From: a candidate division SR1 bacterium Aalborg_AAW-1
GTDB lineage: Bacteria > Patescibacteriota > Gracilibacteria > Absconditabacterales > Absconditicoccaceae
Reading direction: 5' to 3'
Assembly: GCA_001007975.1 (NCBI GenBank)
Contig: CP011268.1
Span: 62,001 to 126,000, forward strand
DNA: 64,000 nucleotides
Below are positions 43,261-53,099 of this stretch, piece by piece. A program made the translations under genes and the position numbers. How positions within the stretch are numbered: position 1 is the first letter of the stretch; each line of letters begins with the position of its first letter. A model generated the notes under the pieces. The model saw nothing but the letters and a program-made list of their open reading frames with translations, was not told where the DNA came from and searched no databases.

Positions 43261-44208
43261 CTATTCCTGTATCAGTTTATCTTTATACTTATCATACAAT
43301 ATTTGTATATCATCTGGTACAGGATAATTAGGGAAAAGTGATTGTCCAAGAACAATCTTCACATGTGACATTTCAGCAACTTTCAAGGTATTAGACATCC
43401 ACAGCTCAACATCTGATCAATCGTATCCATTATTCAACAAAATAGTTCTCACTTCATCCTCAGATAGAATATGATATGCTCACTGTATTTTACGTGCGTC
43501 AGGGTCATATGTTCTTTTATTATCTTTAATAGCAAGTGCTGTTTCATATGCTGTTTTTTGATCTTGATACGGATAGGTAAAACCACTACTCGTTACTATC
43601 AGTAATTCGTGTTGCAAAGCATATGACAATAAAAGAGAATGTAATGATTTCAATACAGGATAAAAATCAAAAGATTGGGCAGTAATATCAACAACGAAAT
43701 GATCTTTACCAACAATATCCTGCAACTCTTGGAGATGAGTTATAAGAATTTCCTCATCGTGATTCATTGCAACTGACTGATAAAAATACGATCCTATTCC
43801 ACCAGCCAAAACAAGGATATCCTCACGATGAGCTGCTAATGTTGCATTATCTACACAAGGTATATCATAATGAGCGTTATCATATGCCTGAGACACAATA
43901 GCCAAAAGATTATGATAACCAGTTTCTGAAAGCGCTAATATGGTAAGAGTCCCTGTTGTAAGAATAGTATTTTTATCCTTTCATAACATAATAGCTTGAG
44001 GAATATAAGGTAATTCTACTCCAAGGAGTGGTTGAATATCAACTGTCTTTGCTTTTGAGTAAAAATCAACCACGCCATAGACACCATTAAAATCTGTCAA
44101 TGCAATCGCTGGTTGTCATAACTCTTTTGCTCTCTGTAAAATAGCAAGATTAGACCCTATTCATTCAAGCATACTATAGGTACCACGTCAACGCAAATGA
44201 ACAAACAT
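43261..44208 (-). CDS. Stand-alone PHP domain of DNA polymerase III alpha (DnaE N-terminal fragment)
   Basis: 315 residues corresponding to the PHP domain and start of the palm-entry region of DnaE: 'MFVHLRGRGTYSMLEGIGSNLAILQRAKELGQPAIALTDF' and 'ILVLAGGIGSYFYQSV', ending 'AYHILSEDEVRTILLNNGYDGSDVELWMSNTLKVAEMS'. The metal-binding HxH of active PHP domains is RGR, encoded by CGT and TGA, so it is inactive as a phosphoesterase. No polymerase domain follows. It could be a split DnaE subunit, a regulator, or a remnant. Confidence 0.8.
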
Positions 44209-44309
44209 CACAAAGCAAATAATAAAAAATAGAGATTGAAATACTACTCTCTTTTATATATATTTTACACCACCCATTCAACTCATTTTTATACTATCGT
44301 AGTGATCTT

Positions 44310-46469
44310 ATGAAACTACTAACACGTACTATCATAACAAGCGCCATATTAGCATGTATATGATTTATACCATACAATATATATGCATATACTAGCAAAG
44401 AATGGAACTTACCATGAATCAAAATCATTAAACGTTCACAATGGGTTACTGATGAATCACTCATCTACAAAAACACAACAACGAATAACGTAGATTCCAA
44501 TGATACGGACGAAACAGTAACAACCACACCTACCAAGTCACAAGTTGCAAGTAACTATCTTTCAACAGTATTTCCAGAACAAGTATTACTTGATGGAATT
44601 ATTACAAAAATCAATAACAAAACATTGGCTTGGTCTCGTGGTTATAAAACACAAAAATCACATATTATCGTCCATCACACCGTCAACGATCTCACCACAA
44701 TCAAGACTCCAGAGCAAGCTCGTGCTATTGCTAATAGTATTTTTCGTTACCATACCGTTACCAATAAACGATGAGATATTGGATATAATTTCATCATTGA
44801 TCCATGGTGAAACATTTATGAAGGAAGATGAGGTGGTGAAAGTGTTGTAGGTGCACACGCTAAATACAATAATGCCGCATCATTGTGAATAGCATTGATG
44901 GGGAATTTTGAAATAAATGAACCTACAAAAGAGCAACTTGCAGCGCTTACTAAATTGAGTACAGCACTCATGATAAAGTACAACATCAATCCAGATAGCG
45001 AAATCTATTCTCATATTGATGATAGTGCAGAACCATATATCAAAGATGTTGTCACTGATGCATTTATTGGACATAGAGATACAGGGAAAACAGCTTGTCC
45101 TGGAAAAAACCTCTACTCTCAATTACCAGCTATTCAACAAGCTATTCGTAGTAATCTTGTGGTAGAAAAAAAACTAAGTCCAGCCAAAAAAGTAAATAAA
45201 GTCACATTTATTAAAAAACCCTATACACTCACACAAGATTCTACAACACTTACATTTCCTCTCTCTCTCCCATCCTCAATACAATCTTGTACCACAAAAC
45301 AACCTAATCTCTCCATATCATGCAAAAGAATCGATAATACACAGATATCTGTCACTATAAAAAAAACTGATCCTACGAAACTCGCATCATGATTAACGAG
45401 CATTATCATCACCCAGACATGATGATGAATTCAAAAACTTGCGCTCACACTCAATCGATCGAGTGATCAACGCATTCTTATGGAACAAACAAAAAAAACC
45501 TATATCACAAAACACAACATCACCTTCCCAAAAACAGAATCTAACAAATTTCAAGCAAAAATTTCACTTTCTGACATCAAAAAGTATACAAAACAGAATG
45601 TGAACGTCCTGCTCTATGAAGCAAGTACAACACTGTCAGAACGAAAATTTCTTTGCCAACAATGTACTGTTGTAGATGACAAAGGAATACGTATGAATGA
45701 TAATTCCTTTACTATCATCAATAATGGAACATCGCTTACCTATAGCAGCAAAACTACCAACAAATCCATAAAATCAATTTCTATCACGCCTAACAAAGCA
45801 GATGGAACAACCTTTATTACTAACTACAACAGAACATCCTATGCAGGTATTGCATGGAACAATTTCTATGGTACCATCACCATATCACAGCAACCTATCA
45901 AACTCTTAGATACAGAAGACATCAGAAACCAATATGTGGTTACTAATACTCTACCATTTGATCTCTATCTGAGAGGGATTGTAGAAAGTAATGATACAGA
46001 ACCTAAGGAAAAAGCTAAAACTATGGCACTCTTAGCGAAAAATTATATTCTCTTCTATCTTCATCCTCAACACAGACATCCTAGCATTCCTGAAAAAGCA
46101 AACTATATTGCTGTCGATGACGCTCGTATCTTTCAAAAATATGTTGGAGCTGGTGTAGATATGACGCTCAAAAATCGAAAACAAGTCTTATCTGAAACCA
46201 ACAACCAAGTCATCACCTATAACAATAATCTTGCTTTTTTACCATATTTTTCATGCTCTGCAGGGTTTACTCGATCTGCAAAAGAAAAATACTGATGGAA
46301 AGATACTCCATATCTCGTTACTGTATACGACCCTAATCCATGTAAAGATTTCAATGGACATGGTGTCTGATTGGCTGGTAATGGAGCAACCTATCTTGCC
46401 AATAACTGATCCTCTTACGAAGATATTATCACATATTTCTATCCATGAACTCGTATTAGCACGTATTAA
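44310..46469 (+). CDS. Secreted N-acetylmuramoyl-L-alanine amidase (PGRP fold) fused to SpoIID-like domain
   Basis: 719 residues. Signal/TM about 1-25. Amidase_2/PGRP domain at about 110-275: zinc ligands in 'IIVHHTVND', 'N-K-[CGA]-G-DIGYNFIIDPWGNIYEGRGG' (CGA at the conserved Trp, 44769-44771) and 'GHRDTGKTACPG'. A beta-rich linker follows. C-terminal SpoIID/LytB-like domain at about 545-719: 'LPFDLYLRGIVESND', 'YFSCSAGFTRSA' and 'GHGVGLAGNGATYLA...YFYPGT'. SpoIID enzymes trim peptidoglycan glycan strands denuded by amidases, so both steps may be in one protein. Confidence 0.88.
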
Positions 46470-46517
46470 CACAACTGTAATTTGTCCTTTTTTCAATTCG
46501 TTTATCATATCTATTAT

Positions 46518-47345
46518 ATGAATCTTAGCAAATATCATTATCTCATTATAGGTATAAGTACATGAGCACTCATCGTGATAGCAATTTTTTTCTATCTGTA
46601 TATACAAACACAAATCAATGCTGCCCAGATTACTCTCGACGAAAAATTTAATAGTCTGACCACGCTCTCAACTTGAAATAGTGGGTCATGAACCGTTCCA
46701 GATCTGCAGTATACACTACCGAATGGATTAGTACTCTTTGATACTTCTGTTCCAGAACAAACATTTGATTATACCAGTGATGATAGTCTCACAAAATTTG
46801 TCTCAGCCAAGATTCCTCTGAATAATAAACAGTATACCCCTACTGATCTGGTAACACTATCAAGCGATTATCTTATCATCAATAGTACGAATATGAAACT
46901 TCGTACCATCGCTCTCAAGAAACTTGATGAACTTGCTAAAGAGTTCTATACTATCTTCAAAGACAAAATAGTAATCGTATCATCCTACAGATCATATAAC
47001 TACCAAAAAAATCTTGAACAATGATGTTCTCCTACTCTGTGTGCTCGTGCTTGATTTAGTGAACACCAATTGTGACTTGCTGTTGATATTTTTGCTGCAA
47101 CTTCAGCAGGAGACTTTCTCTCTAAAGCTGAATTCAAAACGTATTATGAACGACTTATGCAGAATGCTCATCGTTACTGATGGCATAATAGTTACCAAAA
47201 AGGAGTCGCTACTGACACCTATCAGCAAGAACCGCGACACTGGAGATATCTCGGTCGTGAACTCGCTACAGAACTTTATAACAATCAGCAAACTTTTGCT
47301 GAACGGTATAATCAGCAAGAAAAAAATCCACTTACTCATGAGTAG
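46518..47345 (+). CDS. VanY/LdcB-type D,D- or L,D-carboxypeptidase
   Basis: 275 residues. N-terminal TM (about 10-30). Peptidase M15B motifs: 'VSSYRSYNYQ', 'A-G-F-S-E-H-Q-L-G-L-A-V-D-I' (both Gly TGA; His and Asp are zinc ligands) and 'E-P-[CGA]-H-W-R-Y', where CGA (47235-47237) occupies the invariant Trp of EPWHWRY. Removes the terminal residue of peptidoglycan stem peptides. Follows the amidase-SpoIID gene by 48 nt: a cell-wall remodelling pair. Confidence 0.9.
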
Positions 47346-47356
47346 GAGGATTTTTT
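47322..47356. terminator. Bidirectional terminator overlapping the vanY end
   Basis: An 8-bp stem AAAAATCC / GGATTTTT with nested TACTC / GAGTA pairing. It includes the last codons of the carboxypeptidase gene and also serves the convergent minus-strand gene ending at 47370. Confidence 0.75.
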
Positions 47357-47369
47357 ATAAAATTTTTAC

Positions 47370-47780
47370 TTAATTATCATAATATATCGTTTTTTGAAAC
47401 TGTGAAATCTTATCAGTAAGACTTACCTGATCCCAATAGATACAGTTCATAGTAAATAATTCACAAAAGTTCAAATTTTCTGATACTCCTTGTGTAATAT
47501 ATCCATAATATCATCACTTATATTCAAAGCATATACATCTATATAATCAGAGTTGCTCATTATAAAATACAGTCTCTGCAAATTCTTTGATAACATCTTG
47601 TATTGCTATACGAAAATTTGATGTTGTTGTGATGATATTGGGTCATATCAGTTCGATGATATCATACTGACTATTGTAGATATTGATATAACTACTGTCA
47701 TAACATTTATGGACTTGGATACCATCAATCATTCATTGAAATAGTTGCTCAACATACTGAGTTGGTTGGTGTTGCATCAT
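47370..47780 (-). CDS. Unknown protein controlled by a SAM-I riboswitch
   Basis: 136 residues. No recognisable family: 'QYVEQLFQGMIDGIQVHKCYDSSYINIYNSQYDIIELIGPNI', 'AETVFYNEQLGLYRCICFEYKGGYYGYITQG', 'ENLNFCELFTMNCIYWDQVSLTDKISQFQ'. Five Cys and unusually many Tyr; no TM or signal. Its leader is a SAM-I riboswitch with attenuator (47795-47978), so expression should rise when S-adenosylmethionine is low. A role in methionine/SAM supply or salvage is inference. The 5' end may be ATG at 47780 or 47777. Confidence 0.8.
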
Positions 47781-47794
47781 AAAAAATACATAAT

Positions 47795-47823
47795 AAAAAC
47801 ATCTTCCCTCGAGAGAAAGATGT
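47795..47823 (-). terminator. Riboswitch expression platform: attenuator hairpin
   Basis: Minus-strand stem ACATCTT / AAGATGT, extended inside by CTC/GGG-type pairs, followed by TTTT. Its 5' arm (plus 47813-47821) can alternatively pair over 9 nt with the 3' strand of aptamer P1 (plus 47869-47877), allowing antitermination when SAM is absent. Confidence 0.85.
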
Positions 47824-47861
47824 CATATAATGTATGAACAGCAGATCTGATCAGTGTATTA

Positions 47862-47978
47862 TGATGATATCTCTCCCTGTATAGGTAGGATTTGGCACCT
47901 TCTTAGTGAATAACTAAGGGTTGCTGGGATAGTCACAGAGCCTAATCTCTCGTATCCTCTCTTGATATAATCTACTAT
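47862..47978 (-). promoter_or_regulatory. SAM-I (S-box) riboswitch aptamer
   Basis: Minus-strand sequence shows the S-box consensus in order: P1 ATATC...GATAT; AAGAGAGG; GATTAGGCTC; TGA; ATCCCAGCAACC; P3 CCTTAG...CTAAGAAGG; GGTGCCAAATCCTACC; GGGAGAGAT. The kink-turn, the GCAACC segment and the GGTGC-AA-TCC segment are diagnostic. It is preceded by a good promoter and followed by an attenuator and an unknown gene. SAM-I riboswitches normally repress methionine/SAM genes. Confidence 0.92.
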
Positions 47979-47996
47979 GCAGCATAGCAGTAATTT

Positions 47997-48025
47997 ACTA
48001 TATATAATCTTAGGCTATAAATCAA
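47997..48025 (-). promoter_or_regulatory. Promoter of the riboswitch-controlled gene
   Basis: Minus strand -35 TTGATT (48020-48025), 17-nt spacer, -10 TATAGT (47997-48002). The same hexamers and spacing occur before the ncRNA at 58389-58417. The +1 site should be near 47990. Confidence 0.75.
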
Positions 48026-48042
48026 GATGATTTAATATAATA

Positions 48043-48312
48043 CTACAGAAATCTATCAAATGGATTATTAGGTTTTGGTTTAGATTCTTGTTTTTTAATC
48101 CAGAAATCTACAATAGCTTCAGATCTTTGTTGAGCCTCGCCTGGTTTAGCTTTTATTATATCATCTGATGCTACATCTTGAATTCATATTGATTTATAGT
48201 TTTTAAGAGAGATTTCATCTAGAGAGAGATGGTGTACAAAGTCTGTAGGGATAGCACCTGCATTGAGTGCTCTACTTCATTTAAATCTAGATCAGTAAGA
48301 AAGACGGGACAT
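48043..48312 (-). CDS. Small unknown protein at the end of the type III R-M operon
   Basis: 89 residues with TGA = Gly: 'SRLSYGSRFKGSRALNAGAIPTDFVHHLSLDEISLKNYKSIGIQDV', then a Lys/Pro-rich C-terminus. It starts 16 nt after the res stop, so it is probably the last gene of the operon. No family recognised; possibly an accessory or self-protection protein (inference). Confidence 0.65.
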
Positions 48313-48328
48313 AATAATAATTAAATAT

Positions 48329-51070
48329 TTATAAAATAATATCCTTCACATTTACCACTTGCTTAAAATCAACCTCCTCTATGACTGCAAAGTGTGCTTT
48401 ACCGCATTGTATTTTCTTCTTTTCTCATCATCTTAGTCCGTCAAATAATCACTCAACTCACTTTGTCTCTGCGACAAAATAGATTTTACTATCATTTTCT
48501 AGTACAATAGCCCAATCAGGGTTATAAGCTCAAATAGGTGTTTCTATTGTAAACCAATATGGTAATTTGAGATAAAATTTAATAGCTTCATGTGAATCTA
48601 GATCCTTTGCAAATTGCGTCTCTATTTTAGAATCAATAGCTATATGACTATACAATGATTTATGTACTGGGATAAGATTATCTTCCAAATAACCAGAAAT
48701 CTCTGTTTGTTCAAATTGCAGTTGATCATAATAGTCTCCTGTTTTGATATATTTAATACCATCGACCATATAAGTTGTGAGTTCATTGAGAATAATCTTG
48801 AGTACTTCGTCCAAAAACATCTGTGGATTGGTAAGCACATCTCTCAGTCTAGAAGATTGTTTAAGTATCTCTAATAATGTCGCTTTGGTAAGGAATGTCT
48901 TGGATTGTAACCATCATAAAATATCTGGTACATCAATTGTCCTTGCAGAATTTATATATGTTCTTGAATTACGTAGTTCTGCTGTTACTCATTCAGCTCA
49001 CATTTGCAGAGAGGCTTTTTTGGAATCTATTTTTGGTGGATTGATTTTTGGTAATTCTTCTTGGATTCTTTTGGCAGTCGACGCTATAAGTTTATCTGTA
49101 TCAAATTGCACTTGATATCTCGTTTTTGCTCTGATTCTTTTTCGCAGTTCTTTGAAGTTTTCGTCGGTCAGCATTTTTTGTTTATCAAACGTGGCTATCT
49201 GTTTTTTCTTTCCATTTTTGATTCTATTGGCAAATGATATACCTGTCTCAGTTTCGATCTCTTCTTGAAGTTTTTTGGCAAAATCTTCATAGTGCTCATT
49301 GGCAATCACAGTAAGTTTAGCAACAGAAGAATCGATCACTCTTTCTCCTTGCTGATTGACAGGAAGACGAAGACCACGACCTATCTCTTGTCTCTTGCTG
49401 GTGACGTTTTGTGTCTCTCTCAGAGTACAGATTTGGAAAACATTAGGATTGTCCCATCACTCTCTCAATGCACTATGAGAAAAGATAAATCTTAGTGGTT
49501 CATTGATATCCAAAAGTCTTTCTTTGTCTTTCATGATGAGATTATATGTTTCATCATCTTTCTGTGTAGATCCATTGGTATCTTTCCAAATTTCTTTTTT
49601 GTCTTTTCATTTTCATTTTTTATCTGCAGAAAAGTATCCATTGTGTACTTGATCAGCAGTATATGGTATCACATCTTTGTATTGTGGCATCTGAGAAATT
49701 CTGGTATACTCTTCTTCGAACATCTTAGCATAGTCTCCAAGTTCATAGCCATCATCACCATACAATCTATAATTTGCTACTTTATCTAGGAAGAATAGTG
49801 ACAATACTTTGATTCATTTTGCTTTCAAGCTTCTTTCTTTGTCAAAATGTTCTCTGATAGTATCTGCTATCATGGATCTAATAAGTTCTTGTTGCATAGC
49901 ATCATTGGATTGTTCTAGTTGTACTACTCATCCATTAGAAAACTCTACACATTCAAATCATGGAGAATTGTCTATACTACTCACGTAATATCCATCACGA
50001 TAATGTTCTCTATAATTTGAAAGACTAAACAAATCATCTCACACACTTACTCTTATCTTTTTTCTCTCTACTCATTGTTTTCATTCTATATCTATTGAGA
50101 GTTCAGCTTTATGTTGCGTTTTACCTACAATAAGTTTTTCTAATCTAACAAATGCTTGGTTTGCGTTTTGTTCAGTCAAAGCACTAATAACTTCAATCTT
50201 CTTGACCAATCACATATCATAAGCATCTACAGGAGTGAGTCTATAGACTGGATGATAGAGTTCTTTGTGTGTTGCACTATATCTGAGTATACATGATGGA
50301 TGAAGATTTTTGATAGCATTCTTAGCTATTGCAGTATTATCAACACTTTGTGGTTCATCAATGATGACAAATGGCTTTGTTCATTGTACCAATTCACGTG
50401 GAATCAGTCCATTCATCCTATCATGAGATCTGTTAAAAAGATTGCTGTCTTTATTGATAGCATCTATAGTCGTTATCATGATCCTGAGATCATTAGTAGT
50501 GGCAAAATCTCTGAGCATACTCATACGCTTACTATCGTAAACCATAGCTTTCATCATAGTCAGATCATACTCTTTTTCAAAATGTTCACGAGTAATACTC
50601 AATGACTTCCATGTTCATTCACGGATAGCGACACTAGGTACGATAATGATGAACTTATTGAAACCATAGGTCTTGTGAAGTTCATAGATCGTCTTGAGAT
50701 AGACATAGGTCTTCCCTGTTCCTGTCTCCATCTCTACAGAAAAATTAGTGATATCTCCATAGTCCTTATTGTCTAATGATGAAGATACATCCAACAATCA
50801 TGGTACTGAATCTGGATCCAAATTGAGAGAATATTGCTCTCTCTTGAGCTGATTGAAGCTTGTCTGTGCTGAGTACAAATTTTGTAAGATAGTGTCACTA
50901 TCCAAGAGGATATTGTTTCCAAAACCTTGCTCAGTATATGATCCAGAAAGCAACTGTGACTGTATGACAAAATCTCCCTGACTATGTGGCTGTCCGACAA
51001 AAAGATCTATCACTTGCTGGACTGCATGTGACTGATATGACAATGATTGAAACTGAAGTTTGAGTGACAT
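48329..51070 (-). CDS. Type III restriction enzyme, Res subunit
   Basis: 913 residues. SF2 helicase motifs: Walker A '[15 protein letters not shown]' (about 113-127), DEAD-like '[10 protein letters not shown]' (about 233-242), motif III 'YSATHK', motif VI region '[16 protein letters not shown]' (about 527-542) and '[13 protein letters not shown]' (about 562-574). C-terminal PD-(D/E)xK nuclease: 'YNPDWAIV' (about 850) and 'AETKG' (about 868). Cleaves DNA after ATP-driven translocation with Mod. Start at 51070 leaves 37 nt after the mod stop. Several TGA = Gly. Confidence 0.94.
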
Positions 51071-51107
51071 ACGACACAATACTAAAAATTAAATAACTAT
51101 AGTCTGA

Positions 51108-53099
51108 CTATAAAGTATGTAAGGTGATACCGTTATGTTGGCATTGAAGATGAGTATTTTTGAGTAGTGCATCGTTACCATTGAATCACTCATCCAATAA
51201 GATCAATCTTGCACCCAAGGTAAGAAGATGATCAATCAACTCTTGTGTCAATTCGGTCTCTAGACACACGATCAATGAACCATTTCATAGATCAAAATAT
51301 TCTTTTCATGCAAAAGTCTGAGTGGTGATATGTTCGGTAAGTGATACTCCATGCTTGAGGATAAGTTCATACAACATACTCAGTGGAGTACTATGTGATT
51401 TGATCAACGTCAAATGATCTTCCAGTGAACCAAATAAGGTCTGATCATCTATCTTGTCAGCTCTTCGTTGCTTAAAATTACTTGATCAAACAACAAATGA
51501 CTTAAATCCAATATCCAGTGGAGTCTCTCTGCTAGCAAGTGTATCGTTGTGATCTTCCATTGTCTTCTGTCCAGCTCTACGGATACGCTCACGAGCTATC
51601 TCAGGGATAGTTTTGTATCCAGCTTTGTAGGCTTCTGATCACTCGTCAGTGTCTTCTGGATACTGTACCATGATATACTTGCGATTGCCTCCATCTTGTG
51701 CATTGAGATCCATAACTGCATGAGCGGTTGTTCCTGATCATGAGAAGAAATCAAGAATGATGTCGGTAGGATTGGTTATTGCTAAAAGCTTTTGTAATAC
51801 GGTTGTTGGTTTTGGATTATCAAAAGGATTGAAGTCAAATAATTTGAGTAATTCTTTCTTTCAATCGGTAAAATCTTCAAAAGTTGACTTTAAAACTTCT
51901 GTCTCAACAGTGTCTAAAAATCTTTTGAATCTAGGCACTTTTGTTTCGTCTTCATAAAAATATATCAATCAATTTTTAATATGTTCATCCATGGTCGCCC
52001 TTGTGTATCTCCGACCCGTGGATGGGCATACACAAGGGCGACCAGTTTTTGGATGTATGATATCATATATAGGACCTGTTCAACTTGATACAGGCGCCGA
52101 GGCATTATCAATTGTGTACGCTTGCAGATGCCTCGGCGCCTCGGGCGCCGATTTTTGGGTAACATATTCTACCTTATTATATGATGATATTCACTTCAAA
52201 TCTGGGCGAGATTTGTAAAATTCTTTTAATTCTTTTTCAGCTTCTTGTATAGATAATTGTCTTTTCTCAAACGACTCCAGCAAATCATACACTTCTTGTA
52301 ATCCAGGTTTCTTAATTCTAAAAATTTGTTTTTCTTCTACGGTAGATTTGTTCTTTGCATAACATAAAATATACTCATGATTTGTACTAGTTGTTTTTGA
52401 ATTATTCTTTGTCGAATTTTTGATCCATATAAATTGTTCTACAAAATTCTCCTCACCAAGTACTTCATTCATAAGCAATGTCAGATTATGGATTTCATTT
52501 TCATCAATACTCACAAAAATCACTCCATCATCGGTGAGCAGATTACGAGCGAGATAGAGTCTACTATACATCATACTTAACCAGTTACTATGATAGCGAC
52601 CAGAGTCTTTGGAGTTTTTGCGGAGGTTGTCATCTTTGCGGATATTCCCATCATCATCGAGATCTCCTGCAAGTTCGTTGTACTGGTCAGTACTCATGCT
52701 GTAGTCATCTGGATAGACGAACGCATCAGATCCAGTATTGTAGGGTGGATCAATATAAATCATTTTGATCTTGTTGTAGTAAGACTTTTGCAAGATTTTG
52801 AGGACATCCAGATTATCTCCTTCGATGAAGAGATTTTGAGTAGTATCCCAGTCTACAGATTTATCTTGTTCTGGATGAAGCGTCTTAGAAGTACGATCTT
52901 TGATTACTTTGAATACTCCAGACTTTCCAGCCCATCAGAGTCCATATCTTTCTTCTTTGTCATGATTGTCTCAGAAGAAGTTTTTGAGCGCTTGTGGATC
53001 AAGCTTCCCTTCTTTGAAAAGTTCTGGCATCAGCTGTTGTATCTGAGCTAGTTTTTCTGAGTGGATATCGTGTGAGAGTCAGTCTAAAGTGTTTGTCAT
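51108..53099 (-). CDS. Type III modification methyltransferase, Mod subunit
   Basis: 663 residues. Adenine-specific (beta-class order): 'IDPPYNTGSDAF' (motif IV, about 113-124), later 'ILDFFSGSGTTAHAVMDL' (motif I, about 445-462), with a target-recognition region between. 'YDIIHPKTGRPCVCPSTG-[CGG]-R-Y' contains CGG (52011-52013) at the conserved Trp of 'PxxGWR'. The reading frame passes intact through two perfect GC-rich inverted repeats (51992-52044, 52093-52140). Start overlaps the end of the RT gene by 16 nt. Provides host protection and target recognition for Res. Confidence 0.94.
51992..52044. repeat. Perfect 17-bp inverted repeat inside mod
   Basis: Arms 51992-52008 and 52028-52044 (TGGTCGCCCTTGTGTAT and its exact complement) are separated by 19 nt. 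The region is far more GC-rich than the gene around it. It encodes 'TGRPCVCPSTGWRYTRATMD' (codons ACT to GAT), which is the conserved family segment, so frame and function are apparently preserved. Confidence 0.85.
52093..52140. repeat. Perfect 13-bp GC-rich inverted repeat inside mod
   Basis: Arms 52093-52105 and 52128-52140 (GGCGCCGAGGCAT / ATGCCTCGGCGCC) have a 22-nt loop; a third GGCGCC follows at 52144-52149. Located 48 nt from the 17-bp repeat. Looks like a REP-type foldback captured within a reading frame. Confidence 0.85.

Noticed and set aside
47820-48000. tRNA or T-box leader
   Set aside because: No cloverleaf or T-box AGGGTGG motif; the order of conserved segments is that of a SAM-I aptamer.
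51960-52160. Frameshift or insertion inactivating mod at the GC-rich palindromes
   Set aside because: The minus-strand frame is continuous and the encoded motif is the conserved one.
52590-53051. Plus-strand ORF antisense to the mod start
   Set aside because: It is the complement of the well-supported mod coding region, with no independent signal.
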